From an uncultured Spirochaetales bacterium (GTDB lineage: Bacteria > Spirochaetota > Spirochaetia > Sphaerochaetales > Sphaerochaetaceae), in NCBI GenBank assembly GCA_949293335.1, contig CASFDA010000010.1, positions 66,567 to 113,889 of the forward strand: a stretch of 47,323 nt of DNA. The letters run 5' to 3'. The translations under genes were made by a program, and so were the position numbers. Under the pieces are notes generated by a model. It was not told where the DNA came from and ran no database searches. It was given only the letters and a program-made list of their open reading frames with translations. Positions 30,748 to 38,254 of the stretch are shown here, one piece after another; the stretch's first letter is position 1; each line of letters opens with the position of its first letter.

Positions 30748-32976
30748 GTGAAAAAACTTGTTATTGCAGAAAAACCATCGGTTGGAAGGGAGATAGCCAG
30801 GACCCTTTCACTAAGTTTCAGGAATAAAGGATATATCGAGGGATCGGATTATATTGTCACATGGGCACTCGGACATCTTGTCGAACTGGCAGAACCCAGT
30901 CATTACAGTCCTGAGTACAGAAGATGGACACTCTCATCACTTCCGATGCTCCCTGAGAAGCTTGATGAGGTTGTCATAGAAGATACGAAAGAGCAGTTCG
31001 ATGTCATCTCAGATCTCCTGAAAAGGAGTGATGTCTCATCTGTCGTCATTGCAACGGATGCAGGAAGGGAAGGAGAACTGGTTGCGAGATGGATTCTGAA
31101 GATGGCAGATTATAGAGGTGTGTGTGAGCGTCTCTGGATCTCAAGCCAGACTGAACTTGCGATAAAGGAAGGGTTTTCATCCCTTCGTCCGAGTTCTGAT
31201 TACGATACCCTCTACAAGGCCGCTGAATGCAGGGCAATGGCTGACTGGTATGTGGGAATGAATGTCACGCGCGCTCTTACATGTTTTTATGATGCGAAGC
31301 TTTCTGCCGGTCGTGTACAGACACCGACATTGTCATTGATCACAAAGCGCGAGGATGAACGGGATGAGTTTCTTGGGTCCTGTTACTATACAGCAAGGGG
31401 AGATTTTTCCCTCTTCAGCGCCTCATATTATCCTGAAGAGAACACAATTCGATTCAAAAGCGACGAAGTGAAGGATGCCATTTCTGCGCTCTCTGATGCC
31501 AAAGGTGTCATCAAGAGCCTGACGGAAGAGGAAAAGAGAGTGGAAATCCCACTTTGCTATGACCTCACGGAACTTCAGCGGGATGCGAATGCCTCTCTTG
31601 GCTTTTCTGCCAAAGAGACACTTGATACGTTGCAGAATCTCTACGAAGTCCATAAGGTGGTTTCGTACCCGAGGACGGATTCTAGATATATTTCAAAAGA
31701 CATTGTGCCGACTCTCAGATCAAGGCTGATGGCTATCAGGGATACAGTATTCGGCATTCAGGTTGATGAGTACCTCTCATCCGGCTTCAGGGAAGATAAC
31801 CCAAGATTTGTGGATGACGGGAAGGTAAGTGACCACCATGCGATCATACCAACAGAGAAGAAGGTGGATGTTTCCAAATTCTCTCCGGAGGAGGAAAAGC
31901 TCTGGCGCCTTATCGCAATGCGTTTCCTTGAGGTACTTGGAAATGACTACAGGTACAAGACGACGACTGCAGTAATCGATGTGGAAGGTTATGCATTCAA
32001 GACACGAGTTGTCACTCCAATTGAAAGAGGATACAGGAATGTCTCGATCTCTTCAGGAGAAAGGAGTACCGATCCTGATGTCGATTCGGGAGATGCCAGC
32101 TTTGCGATCCTCTCAATGAAGGAGGGGGATGAGGTTGTTCTCAAGTCGGTCAAGGTGAGAAAGCACTCAACGGAGATGCCTGAGCGATACACAGAGGGAA
32201 GCCTTCTCTATGCGATGGAACATGCAGGACGGCTGGTTGAGGATGATGAGCTTCGCGAGAATCTCTCTGGCGGACTTGGTACCCCTGCGACCAGAGCGGA
32301 CATAATTGAGAAACTTATTCAGAACAGGTATGTCGAGAGGGATGGGAAATATCTTGTTCCTACAGAAAAGGGCAGAGAGCTCGTACGACTCTCTCCCGAG
32401 ATCCTCCGCAGTCCTGAGCTTACCGGGAAATGGGAGAAGAGACTTGAGGACATCAGGGGAGGATGCGAAGATCCTGATACCTTCATGAAGGATATCAAGA
32501 GGATGGCAAGCGATCTTGTCCTCGAAGTCGAGAAGAGCAAGCTGAAGTTCGCACCTTCTTTCAAAGAGAGCAAGAAGTGTCCTTATTGTGGTTCTGACAT
32601 GATGAGGACAAAAGATCCGGATGGTTCGATCCATTACATCTGCCAGACCCTTTCATGCCAGTATGAGGAGAGGGAAGTCAAAGTGAAGATCTCCTCAGGA
32701 ACACAGGCCCAGACAGTCAGCCAGAAGATGGCTGACGGGAAAGTGCGCATCATCAGGCGTAAGGGCGATGTGAAGATTCCTTCTGTCTATGAGACGAAGA
32801 TTGAAGTCGTCAGGGAATCAAAGCGGAAGGGAAGGAGTGAGAGGGTTGAGAGGCACAGGGAAGAGAAGAAGAACTTCACATCGGGGTTTGGCGATCTTTC
32901 TGGTGGCACTATGGCCGATTTCTTCAAGAAAAGTCTTGAGAAAAATAACGAGAGGAAGGAGAGGAAGAGGAAGTAG
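30748..32976 (+). CDS. topB: DNA topoisomerase III
   Basis: A 742-residue type IA topoisomerase that passes single strands to decatenate DNA and resolve recombination intermediates. The TOPRIM domain has Glu8 (LVIAEKPSVG) and ATDAGREGE at 102-110. The catalytic tyrosine is Tyr307 in VSYPRTDSR. Other TopB landmarks are AGRVQTPTLSLI and GLGTPATRADIIEKL. The C-terminus has one four-cysteine zinc knuckle (Cys 611, 614, 632, 637) and a basic tail ending in KNNERKERKRK. The GTG start at 30748 is the only one that keeps the VIAEKPSVG N-terminus. It follows the promoter directly, so the mRNA appears leaderless. Thioesterase and nrdG genes follow at 41 and 1 bases. Confidence 0.95.
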   Translation: MKKLVIAEKPSVGREIARTLSLSFRNKGYIEGSDYIVTWALGHLVELAEPSHYSPEYRRWTLSSLPMLPEKLDEVVIEDTKEQFDVISDLLKRSDVSSVVIATDAGREGELVARWILKMADYRGVCERLWISSQTELAIKEGFSSLRPSSDYDTLYKAAECRAMADWYVGMNVTRALTCFYDAKLSAGRVQTPTLSLITKREDERDEFLGSCYYTARGDFSLFSASYYPEENTIRFKSDEVKDAISALSDAKGVIKSLTEEEKRVEIPLCYDLTELQRDANASLGFSAKETLDTLQNLYEVHKVVSYPRTDSRYISKDIVPTLRSRLMAIRDTVFGIQVDEYLSSGFREDNPRFVDDGKVSDHHAIIPTEKKVDVSKFSPEEEKLWRLIAMRFLEVLGNDYRYKTTTAVIDVEGYAFKTRVVTPIERGYRNVSISSGERSTDPDVDSGDASFAILSMKEGDEVVLKSVKVRKHSTEMPERYTEGSLLYAMEHAGRLVEDDELRENLSGGLGTPATRADIIEKLIQNRYVERDGKYLVPTEKGRELVRLSPEILRSPELTGKWEKRLEDIRGGCEDPDTFMKDIKRMASDLVLEVEKSKLKFAPSFKESKKCPYCGSDMMRTKDPDGSIHYICQTLSCQYEEREVKVKISSGTQAQTVSQKMADGKVRIIRRKGDVKIPSVYETKIEVVRESKRKGRSERVERHREEKKNFTSGFGDLSGGTMADFFKKSLEKNNERKERKRK

Positions 32977-33017
32977 ACTTCTTTTCCTTTTTTCCCGAAG
33001 ATCTTATTCTTTGTTCC

Positions 33018-33434
33018 ATGGAACTAATATTCAGAAGCCGTGTCTATTTCTCTGACACGGATGCAGGTGGAATTGTTTATCACGGAAAATACCTCGACTT
33101 TGCAGAACATGCGAGGACAGAACTGCTGAGGACTCTCCTCCCTTCGCTGAGCCAGAATGCGTTGAAGGAGACAGAGAAGATGATCTTTGTCATAAAGGAG
33201 ATAAACATTGTCTACGAGAAGCCTGGATATCTTGATGACGAGATCACAGTCAGGACAAAAGTCCTCAAGGTCCAGCGCTTCAGCGTTCTTCTCGAACAGA
33301 CCATTTCCCGCGGGGACGATGGGGATGTGCTTGCGAAACTCACTGTAAAGGCCGCTACGATCAACAGCCTGACGAAGCAGATCATGATGGTTCCGGATGA
33401 GGTGATCGCAACGCTCAGGGCCTCGATGGATTAA
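33018..33434 (+). CDS. YbgC/FadM-type acyl-CoA thioesterase
   Basis: A 138-residue hot-dog-fold protein. The signature DTDAGGIVYHGKYLDFAEHARTE at residues 13-35 has the catalytic Asp15 and the His of the 4-hydroxybenzoyl-CoA thioesterase type. In Tol-Pal gene clusters YbgC acts on short acyl-CoA or acyl-ACP, but no tol genes are present here. It sits between topB and nrdG with tight spacing (1 base to nrdG), so it is probably co-transcribed. The substrate is unknown. Confidence 0.88.
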   Translation: MELIFRSRVYFSDTDAGGIVYHGKYLDFAEHARTELLRTLLPSLSQNALKETEKMIFVIKEINIVYEKPGYLDDEITVRTKVLKVQRFSVLLEQTISRGDDGDVLAKLTVKAATINSLTKQIMMVPDEVIATLRASMD

Positions 33435-33435
33435 T

Positions 33436-34131
33436 ATGCGCATCTCTGGACTGAATAAGCTCACACTTGTGGATTACCCTTCGAAGATGGCTGCAATTGT
33501 CTTCTTCGGAGGCTGTGATTTCCGTTGTCCTTTCTGCCATAATGGCGATCTCGTGCTCCATCCGTCATCAATTCCAGAAATACCACAGGAGGAGGTGTTT
33601 TCTTTCCTTGAAAAGAGGAAAGGACTCCTCGATGGCGTTGTCATCTCAGGGGGAGAACCTACGTTGGAGCCAGATATTGCCCCATTTATCTCAAGGGTGA
33701 AGGAGATGGGTTTTCTTGTGAAGCTCGATACGAACGGATCCCGCCCGGATGTGCTTTCTTCCCTCATTTCATCATCACTCGTGGATTATGTGGCGATGGA
33801 TGTGAAGAACTCGTTTGACCGCTACGCAGAGACAATAGGTTTTCCCTTCTACGACACCAGATCTGTCAGAACGTCCCTCTCCCTGCTTCTCGAAGAAAAC
33901 TGTGACTATGAGTTGAGGACGACTTGTGTCCGCGAACTTCATGATGAAGAAAGTTTTTATAAAATAGCGTTGGATGTAAAAGGTGCCAAACGCTACTATC
34001 TGCAAAACTTTGTTCCTAATGAAAATACGATCAGGAAAGGTTTTTCTCCCGTCTCACGGGAAGCACTTCTAAAATATAGTGAAATACTTAGAAACAGTAT
34101 CGGAAATGTAAGTATTCGTGATATCAAGTAG
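33436..34131 (+). CDS. nrdG: Anaerobic ribonucleoside-triphosphate reductase activating protein
   Basis: A 231-residue radical SAM enzyme that generates the glycyl radical on NrdD. The cluster-binding motif CDFRCPFC (Cys 27, 31, 34) follows VFFGGC. GGEPTL and DTNGSRP are the usual downstream radical SAM elements. It is longer than enterobacterial NrdG (about 154 residues) and matches the long NrdG/PflA-like form common in anaerobes. It starts 1 base after the thioesterase stop. The nrdD gene follows after 105 bases containing its own regulatory sites. Confidence 0.92.
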   Translation: MRISGLNKLTLVDYPSKMAAIVFFGGCDFRCPFCHNGDLVLHPSSIPEIPQEEVFSFLEKRKGLLDGVVISGGEPTLEPDIAPFISRVKEMGFLVKLDTNGSRPDVLSSLISSSLVDYVAMDVKNSFDRYAETIGFPFYDTRSVRTSLSLLLEENCDYELRTTCVRELHDEESFYKIALDVKGAKRYYLQNFVPNENTIRKGFSPVSREALLKYSEILRNSIGNVSIRDIK

Positions 34132-34177
34132 CGCTATATATGGTGTAAGCAAAATTTTATTCCACTTTATATTGCGT
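34131..34177 (+). promoter_or_regulatory. Two tandem NrdR-box-like operators before nrdD
   Basis: GCGCTATATATGGTGT (34131-34146) and CCACTTTATATTGCGT (34162-34177) match the NrdR-box consensus ACACTATATATAGTGT at 13 and 12 of 16 positions by my count. Their starts are 31 bases apart, about three helical turns, which is the spacing known for NrdR box pairs. The second box contains the TATATT that could be the -10. No nrdR gene is in the window. Confidence 0.65.
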
Positions 34178-34236
34178 TATCCCCTTGCGTGAAGAATGAA
34201 TGGGTGTTATGCTGTTCCTCACGTGAAGGAGATAGT

Positions 34237-36612
34237 ATGTATAGAGTTTCCAAAAGAGACGGAAAAGTTGTTGATTTCAATATTACAAAGATAGTTGACG
34301 CAATCAGGAAGGCATTCGAGGCAACAGGTGTCGAGTACAACGATAACGTGCTTGATTTCATTGCGTTGAAGGTTACCTCGGACTTCCAGGACAAGATAAA
34401 GGATGGACTTGTACAGGTAGAATCTATCCAGGACTCTGTTGAGAAGGTCCTCGGCGAGGCCGGATACGCCCCCGTCGCCAAATCTTATATCCTCTACAGG
34501 AAGCAGAGAGAGAAGGCGAGGAACATGCGTTCGACAATCCTTGACTACAAGAATGTTGTCGACAATTACCTCAAGCTCAATGACTGGCGTGTAAAGGAGA
34601 ATTCCACGGTAACATACTCAGTCGGAGGCCTCATCCTCTCCAATAGTGGCGCAATCACTGCAAACTACTGGCTCAGCGAGGTCTATGATGAGGAGATTGC
34701 CAACGCACACAGGAATTGTGACATACATCTCCATGATCTCTCTATGCTCACAGGCTACTGTGCCGGCTGGTCGATCAAGCAGCTGATACAGGAAGGGCTT
34801 GGTGGAATTCCTGGAAAGATCACATCTTCTCCTGCAAGCCATCTCTCGACACTCTGCAATCAGATGGTCAATTTCCTCGGCATCCTGCAGAACGAATGGG
34901 CTGGTGCACAGGCCTTCAGTTCCTTTGACACATACCTTGCTCCTTTCGTTAAGAAGGACAACCTTTCGTACAGGGAAGTGAAGAAGAGCCTCGAGTCGTT
35001 CGTATATGGCGTCAACACTCCATCAAGATGGGGTACGCAGGCACCATTTTCAAATATCACGCTCGATTGGGTGTGTCCTGAGGACATGAAGGATACTCCA
35101 GCTATCGTCGGAGGAAAGGAGATGGACTTCACCTATGGCGATTGCCAGAGGGAGATGGACATGGTCAACAAGGCCTTCATCGAGATCATGATCGAAGGTG
35201 ATGCGAACGGAAGAGGGTTCCAGTATCCGATCCCGACATACTCGATCACTAAGGATTTCGACTGGTCTGAGACAGAGAATAACCGCCTTCTTTTCGAGAT
35301 GACAGCCAAGTATGGAACCCCGTATTTCTCGAATTACATCAACAGCGATATGAAGCCGAGCGATGTACGCTCGATGTGCTGCCGCCTCCGCCTTGATCTG
35401 AGGGAGCTGAGGAAGAAGACAGGTGGATATTTCGGTTCCGGTGAGTCCACAGGATCTATTGGAGTCGTTACTATCAACCTGCCGCGCATAGGATATCTTT
35501 CAAAGGATGAGGCTGACTTCTTCCACCGCCTTGACAAGATGATGGACATCTCGGCCCGTTCTCTCAAGAGGAAGAGGGAAGTGATCACAAAGCTTCTCGA
35601 AGAGGGTCTCTATCCATATACGAAGAGATATCTGGGATCGTTTGACAACCATTTCTCCACGATCGGCATCGTTGGAATGAACGAGGCATGCCTGAATGCG
35701 AAGTGGCTCGGACTTGATCTTACTCACAAAGAGGCAGATGACTTTGCCGTGAAGGTCCTCAACCACATGAGGGAGCGCCTCGTGAAGTATCAGGAGGAGT
35801 ATGGTGATCTGTACAATCTGGAGGCAACTCCGGCAGAGAGCACTTCATATCGTTTTGCAAAGCATGACGTGGAGAAATACCCTGATATCATCACAGCATC
35901 GAAGAATGGGGATGCTCCTTACTATACGAACTCGACCCATCTTCCTGTCGGGTATACAGATGACATCTTCACTGCACTCGACATTCAGGATCGTTTCCAG
36001 ACGCTATATACTTCCGGGACAGTATTCCACGCATTCCTTGGGGAAAAGCTTCCTGACTGGAGGAGCGCTGCAAAGCTCGTGAGGAAGATTGCAGAGAACT
36101 ATGAGCTTCCTTATTACACGATCAGTCCGACATACTCGATCTGTGCAAACCATGGGTATATCACAGGAGAGGTGTACAAGTGCCCGGTCTGCGGAGAGGC
36201 AACAGAGGTATGGTCGAGGATCACTGGCTATTATCGTCCGGTCAAGAACTGGAATACAGGAAAGGCTGAGGAGTTCAAGGAGAGAAAGACCTACAATATC
36301 GGTACGAGCGTCCTCACACATGAGAGGAAGAGTCTTGACGAACCTCTCCGGAAGAGCGTTGAGAAACTTTCTGGCAAAGATAGCGTAATGCTCTTCACGA
36401 CATCCACATGCCCGAACTGCAAGATAGCAAAGAGCCTTCTTGACAAGGCTGGAGTAGAGTACGAGGTGATCGATGCGGAGAAGGTTCCTGAGCTTGCTGT
36501 GCGCTATCAGGTGATGCAGGCACCTACTCTTGTGATCGCACGTGAAAATGGGGATGACACCTCCTACGTCGGAGTTTCGGAAATCAAGGGATTCATTTCC
36601 CTCGCCATATGA
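34237..36612 (+). CDS. nrdD: Anaerobic (class III) ribonucleotide reductase with fused glutaredoxin-like domain
   Basis: A 791-residue protein that reduces ribonucleoside triphosphates to deoxy forms without oxygen. The start at 34237 (MYRVSKRDGK) follows GAAGGAGAT; the open frame runs 16 codons further but lacks support. Residues 1-90 form an ATP-cone that senses ATP/dATP. The large barrel domain follows. Near the C-terminus are one CxxC (Cys 649/652) and the glycyl radical motif RITGY with Gly664. The last 80 residues are a separate redoxin domain with CPNC at 725-728 and a cis-Pro APTLV. The fused redoxin suggests that the active-site disulfide is reduced in cis, as in thioredoxin/redoxin-dependent NrdD forms, rather than by formate. 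Expression is probably controlled by NrdR. Confidence 0.93.
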   Translation: MYRVSKRDGKVVDFNITKIVDAIRKAFEATGVEYNDNVLDFIALKVTSDFQDKIKDGLVQVESIQDSVEKVLGEAGYAPVAKSYILYRKQREKARNMRSTILDYKNVVDNYLKLNDWRVKENSTVTYSVGGLILSNSGAITANYWLSEVYDEEIANAHRNCDIHLHDLSMLTGYCAGWSIKQLIQEGLGGIPGKITSSPASHLSTLCNQMVNFLGILQNEWAGAQAFSSFDTYLAPFVKKDNLSYREVKKSLESFVYGVNTPSRWGTQAPFSNITLDWVCPEDMKDTPAIVGGKEMDFTYGDCQREMDMVNKAFIEIMIEGDANGRGFQYPIPTYSITKDFDWSETENNRLLFEMTAKYGTPYFSNYINSDMKPSDVRSMCCRLRLDLRELRKKTGGYFGSGESTGSIGVVTINLPRIGYLSKDEADFFHRLDKMMDISARSLKRKREVITKLLEEGLYPYTKRYLGSFDNHFSTIGIVGMNEACLNAKWLGLDLTHKEADDFAVKVLNHMRERLVKYQEEYGDLYNLEATPAESTSYRFAKHDVEKYPDIITASKNGDAPYYTNSTHLPVGYTDDIFTALDIQDRFQTLYTSGTVFHAFLGEKLPDWRSAAKLVRKIAENYELPYYTISPTYSICANHGYITGEVYKCPVCGEATEVWSRITGYYRPVKNWNTGKAEEFKERKTYNIGTSVLTHERKSLDEPLRKSVEKLSGKDSVMLFTTSTCPNCKIAKSLLDKAGVEYEVIDAEKVPELAVRYQVMQAPTLVIARENGDDTSYVGVSEIKGFISLAI

Positions 36613-36626
36613 TTTTTTCCTATTGG

Positions 36627-36665
36627 TGTTTTCCACCTGATGCGCCTTGCAAGAGGTGGAAAACA
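36627..36665 (+). terminator. Perfect 12-bp hairpin after nrdD
   Basis: TGTTTTCCACCT (36627-36638) and AGGTGGAAAACA (36654-36665) pair without mismatch around a 15-base loop. Only a modest T-rich tail (TCGTTATTATT) follows. The loop holds the -35 of the tRNA-Pro promoter. Confidence 0.7.
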
Positions 36666-36675
36666 TCGTTATTAT
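36647..36675 (+). promoter_or_regulatory. Candidate promoter of tRNA-Pro
   Basis: TTGCAA (36647-36652) and TATTAT (36670-36675) are 17 bases apart. The predicted start near 36683 is 5 bases before the mature tRNA. It overlaps the nrdD terminator hairpin. Confidence 0.5.
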
Positions 36676-36687
36676 TGACTAGGTCAA

Positions 36688-36761
36688 CGGGCAATAGCGC
36701 AGGGGTTTAGCGTACAAGTCTGGGGGACTTGGGGTCGGCGGTTCAAATCCGCCTTGCCCGA
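36688..36761 (+). tRNA. tRNA-Pro (anticodon GGG)
   Basis: Acceptor CGGGCAA pairs with TTGCCCG, anticodon stem CAAGT/ACTTG encloses the loop CTGGGGG (anticodon GGG), and the T-arm is GGCGG TTCAAAT CCGCC. The discriminator is A at 36761 and CCA is not encoded. Confidence 0.95.
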
Positions 36762-36768
36762 AAAATGG

Positions 36769-36816
36769 GGGTGTTTTTCTCATTTCTCATAAAAATGAGA
36801 GAAATGCCCTTTTTTC
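36769..36816 (+). terminator. Terminator after tRNA-Pro
   Basis: GGGTGTTTTTCTCATT pairs with AATGAGAGAAATGCCC over 16 positions, three of them G-U, with a 9-base loop, followed by TTTTTTCTTTTT. It lies just before the V-ATPase operon, so read-through or an overlapping promoter must feed that operon. Confidence 0.75.
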
Positions 36817-36834
36817 TTTTTGGAGGTGCAGGCG

Positions 36835-37173
36835 ATGCAGAATAAAGTCATAGACGAGATACTCAAAGTCGAGGATGAGGCGGAAAGTATCGTTGATGAG
36901 GCCGAGAAGAAGGCTCGGGACATCGTCTTTTCTGCCCAGAGTGAAAAGAAGAGGTATATAGAAAGCGAGCTCGAGAGAGTGAGGAAGGAAGGGGAGATGG
37001 CTATCAGGGAGGCCAACAACACGCTCGACGAGCACCTCAAGGAATATGAAGAGATGCGTAACGAGATCGAGAAGAGGGCCAATGAGATCTCTCCGGAAGT
37101 CCTGGAGAATGCATCCGGCCGTGTTCTGGACCGCATCTTGAGCGTGGATGGTGAATATGGGCAAAGTAGGTGA
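36835..37173 (+). CDS. V/A-type ATPase subunit H (G-like stalk peptide)
   Basis: A 112-residue, almost wholly helical and charged protein (EVEDEAESIVDEAEKKA and similar), as expected for the peripheral-stalk subunit called H in archaea or G in eukaryotes. This subunit pairs with subunit E as a right-handed coiled coil. The ATG at 36835 is chosen because GGAGGT lies at a correct distance; a TTG five codons upstream lies on top of that site. It is the first gene of the ATPase operon and overlaps the next gene by 17 bases. The identity rests on shape and position more than on conserved residues. Confidence 0.75.
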   Translation: MQNKVIDEILKVEDEAESIVDEAEKKARDIVFSAQSEKKRYIESELERVRKEGEMAIREANNTLDEHLKEYEEMRNEIEKRANEISPEVLENASGRVLDRILSVDGEYGQSR

Positions 37174-38254
37174 TTACGCATTCATCAATGCAAAGCTCCG
37201 TGCCCGTCTGGGTTCGATGAGGGAAAGTCATCTTTTCGATGAGATGATCAAGGCTCCGAGCCTCTCTGAAGCTGTGTCCCTGTTAAAGGATACGAGGTAT
37301 TCCCATCTGGTGGAGGTTTACGAGGAGACAGGAGATCTGGAGCAGGTTGAGCTTGCCATCCTCGAAGAGGAGATTGCCACATACAGGGAGATCGGTTCGT
37401 TTTTGAAGGGGGAAGGGAAAAGCATGGTCTTCACCCTTCTTGAAAAGGTTGAGAGTGATAACCTGAGAAACGCTTTCAGGCTGTGGTACTCATCACAGAT
37501 CAGGAAGCACAGCATGAGCTATCGTTCTGCCTATATATATAAAGGAAAGATAGTAAACGATATAGATTACGAGAAACTGATCAATTCCCGGACATATGAG
37601 GATGTCCTTTCCTCGATAAATAGGACTCCGTATTATCAGGTGTTCAGAAAATACGATATCGAAAGTCTCACATCAGGTGGCCTTTTCTATATTGAGATCG
37701 ATCTTGATCATCTCTATTTTTCCCACCTTTTCGAGGCAACAGAAAATCTTTCGAGCGAAGATAAGGAAGTCGCATATAAACTCTATGAGGTGGATGTGGA
37801 TCTGAAGAACATTCTCCTCTATATAAGATATGCCTTTTACCATCATCTTCCGCCATCAAGCCTAAAGAACGTACTTATCCCATATGGTTATATATACAAG
37901 CGGATGGAAAAGAGCGATATCTTCTCAAATTTCCCGAATGCAGAGGAAAAGGTTCACGAGATCGTATCCCTACGTTATGGCGAGATCCTTACGGACATCG
38001 ATGGAATAAGGAAGGCAGATGACGACCTCACAGGTGAAGAGGAGAATGCCGAGCATATCCTTTCTATCGAGAACTACTTGGCAAAGACACGCAAAAAGGA
38101 GTATTCGAAAATACTCAGAGGTGATCCGTTTACTATCGGAGTAACCTTGTCATACCTCTATTCCTATAAGGATGAGGAACGTATTCTTCGCGCAATCCTG
38201 AGTGCGAAGTTCTACAAATGGGATGATGAAAGGATTAGGGAGGCACTTACATGA
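37157..38254 (+). CDS. V/A-type ATPase subunit C (V0 d/AC39)
   Basis: A 365-residue soluble, helical protein matching the AC39 family: GDYAFINAKLRARLGSM at the N-terminus, repeated three-helix units and a C-terminal ILRAILSAKFYKWDDERIREAL. It forms the funnel-shaped socket that links the central rotor (D/F) to the membrane K ring. An alternative ATG three codons upstream (37148) exists; the chosen one fits family starts. The stop overlaps the start of the subunit I gene by four bases (ATGA). Confidence 0.88.
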   Translation: MGKVGDYAFINAKLRARLGSMRESHLFDEMIKAPSLSEAVSLLKDTRYSHLVEVYEETGDLEQVELAILEEEIATYREIGSFLKGEGKSMVFTLLEKVESDNLRNAFRLWYSSQIRKHSMSYRSAYIYKGKIVNDIDYEKLINSRTYEDVLSSINRTPYYQVFRKYDIESLTSGGLFYIEIDLDHLYFSHLFEATENLSSEDKEVAYKLYEVDVDLKNILLYIRYAFYHHLPPSSLKNVLIPYGYIYKRMEKSDIFSNFPNAEEKVHEIVSLRYGEILTDIDGIRKADDDLTGEEENAEHILSIENYLAKTRKKEYSKILRGDPFTIGVTLSYLYSYKDEERILRAILSAKFYKWDDERIREALT

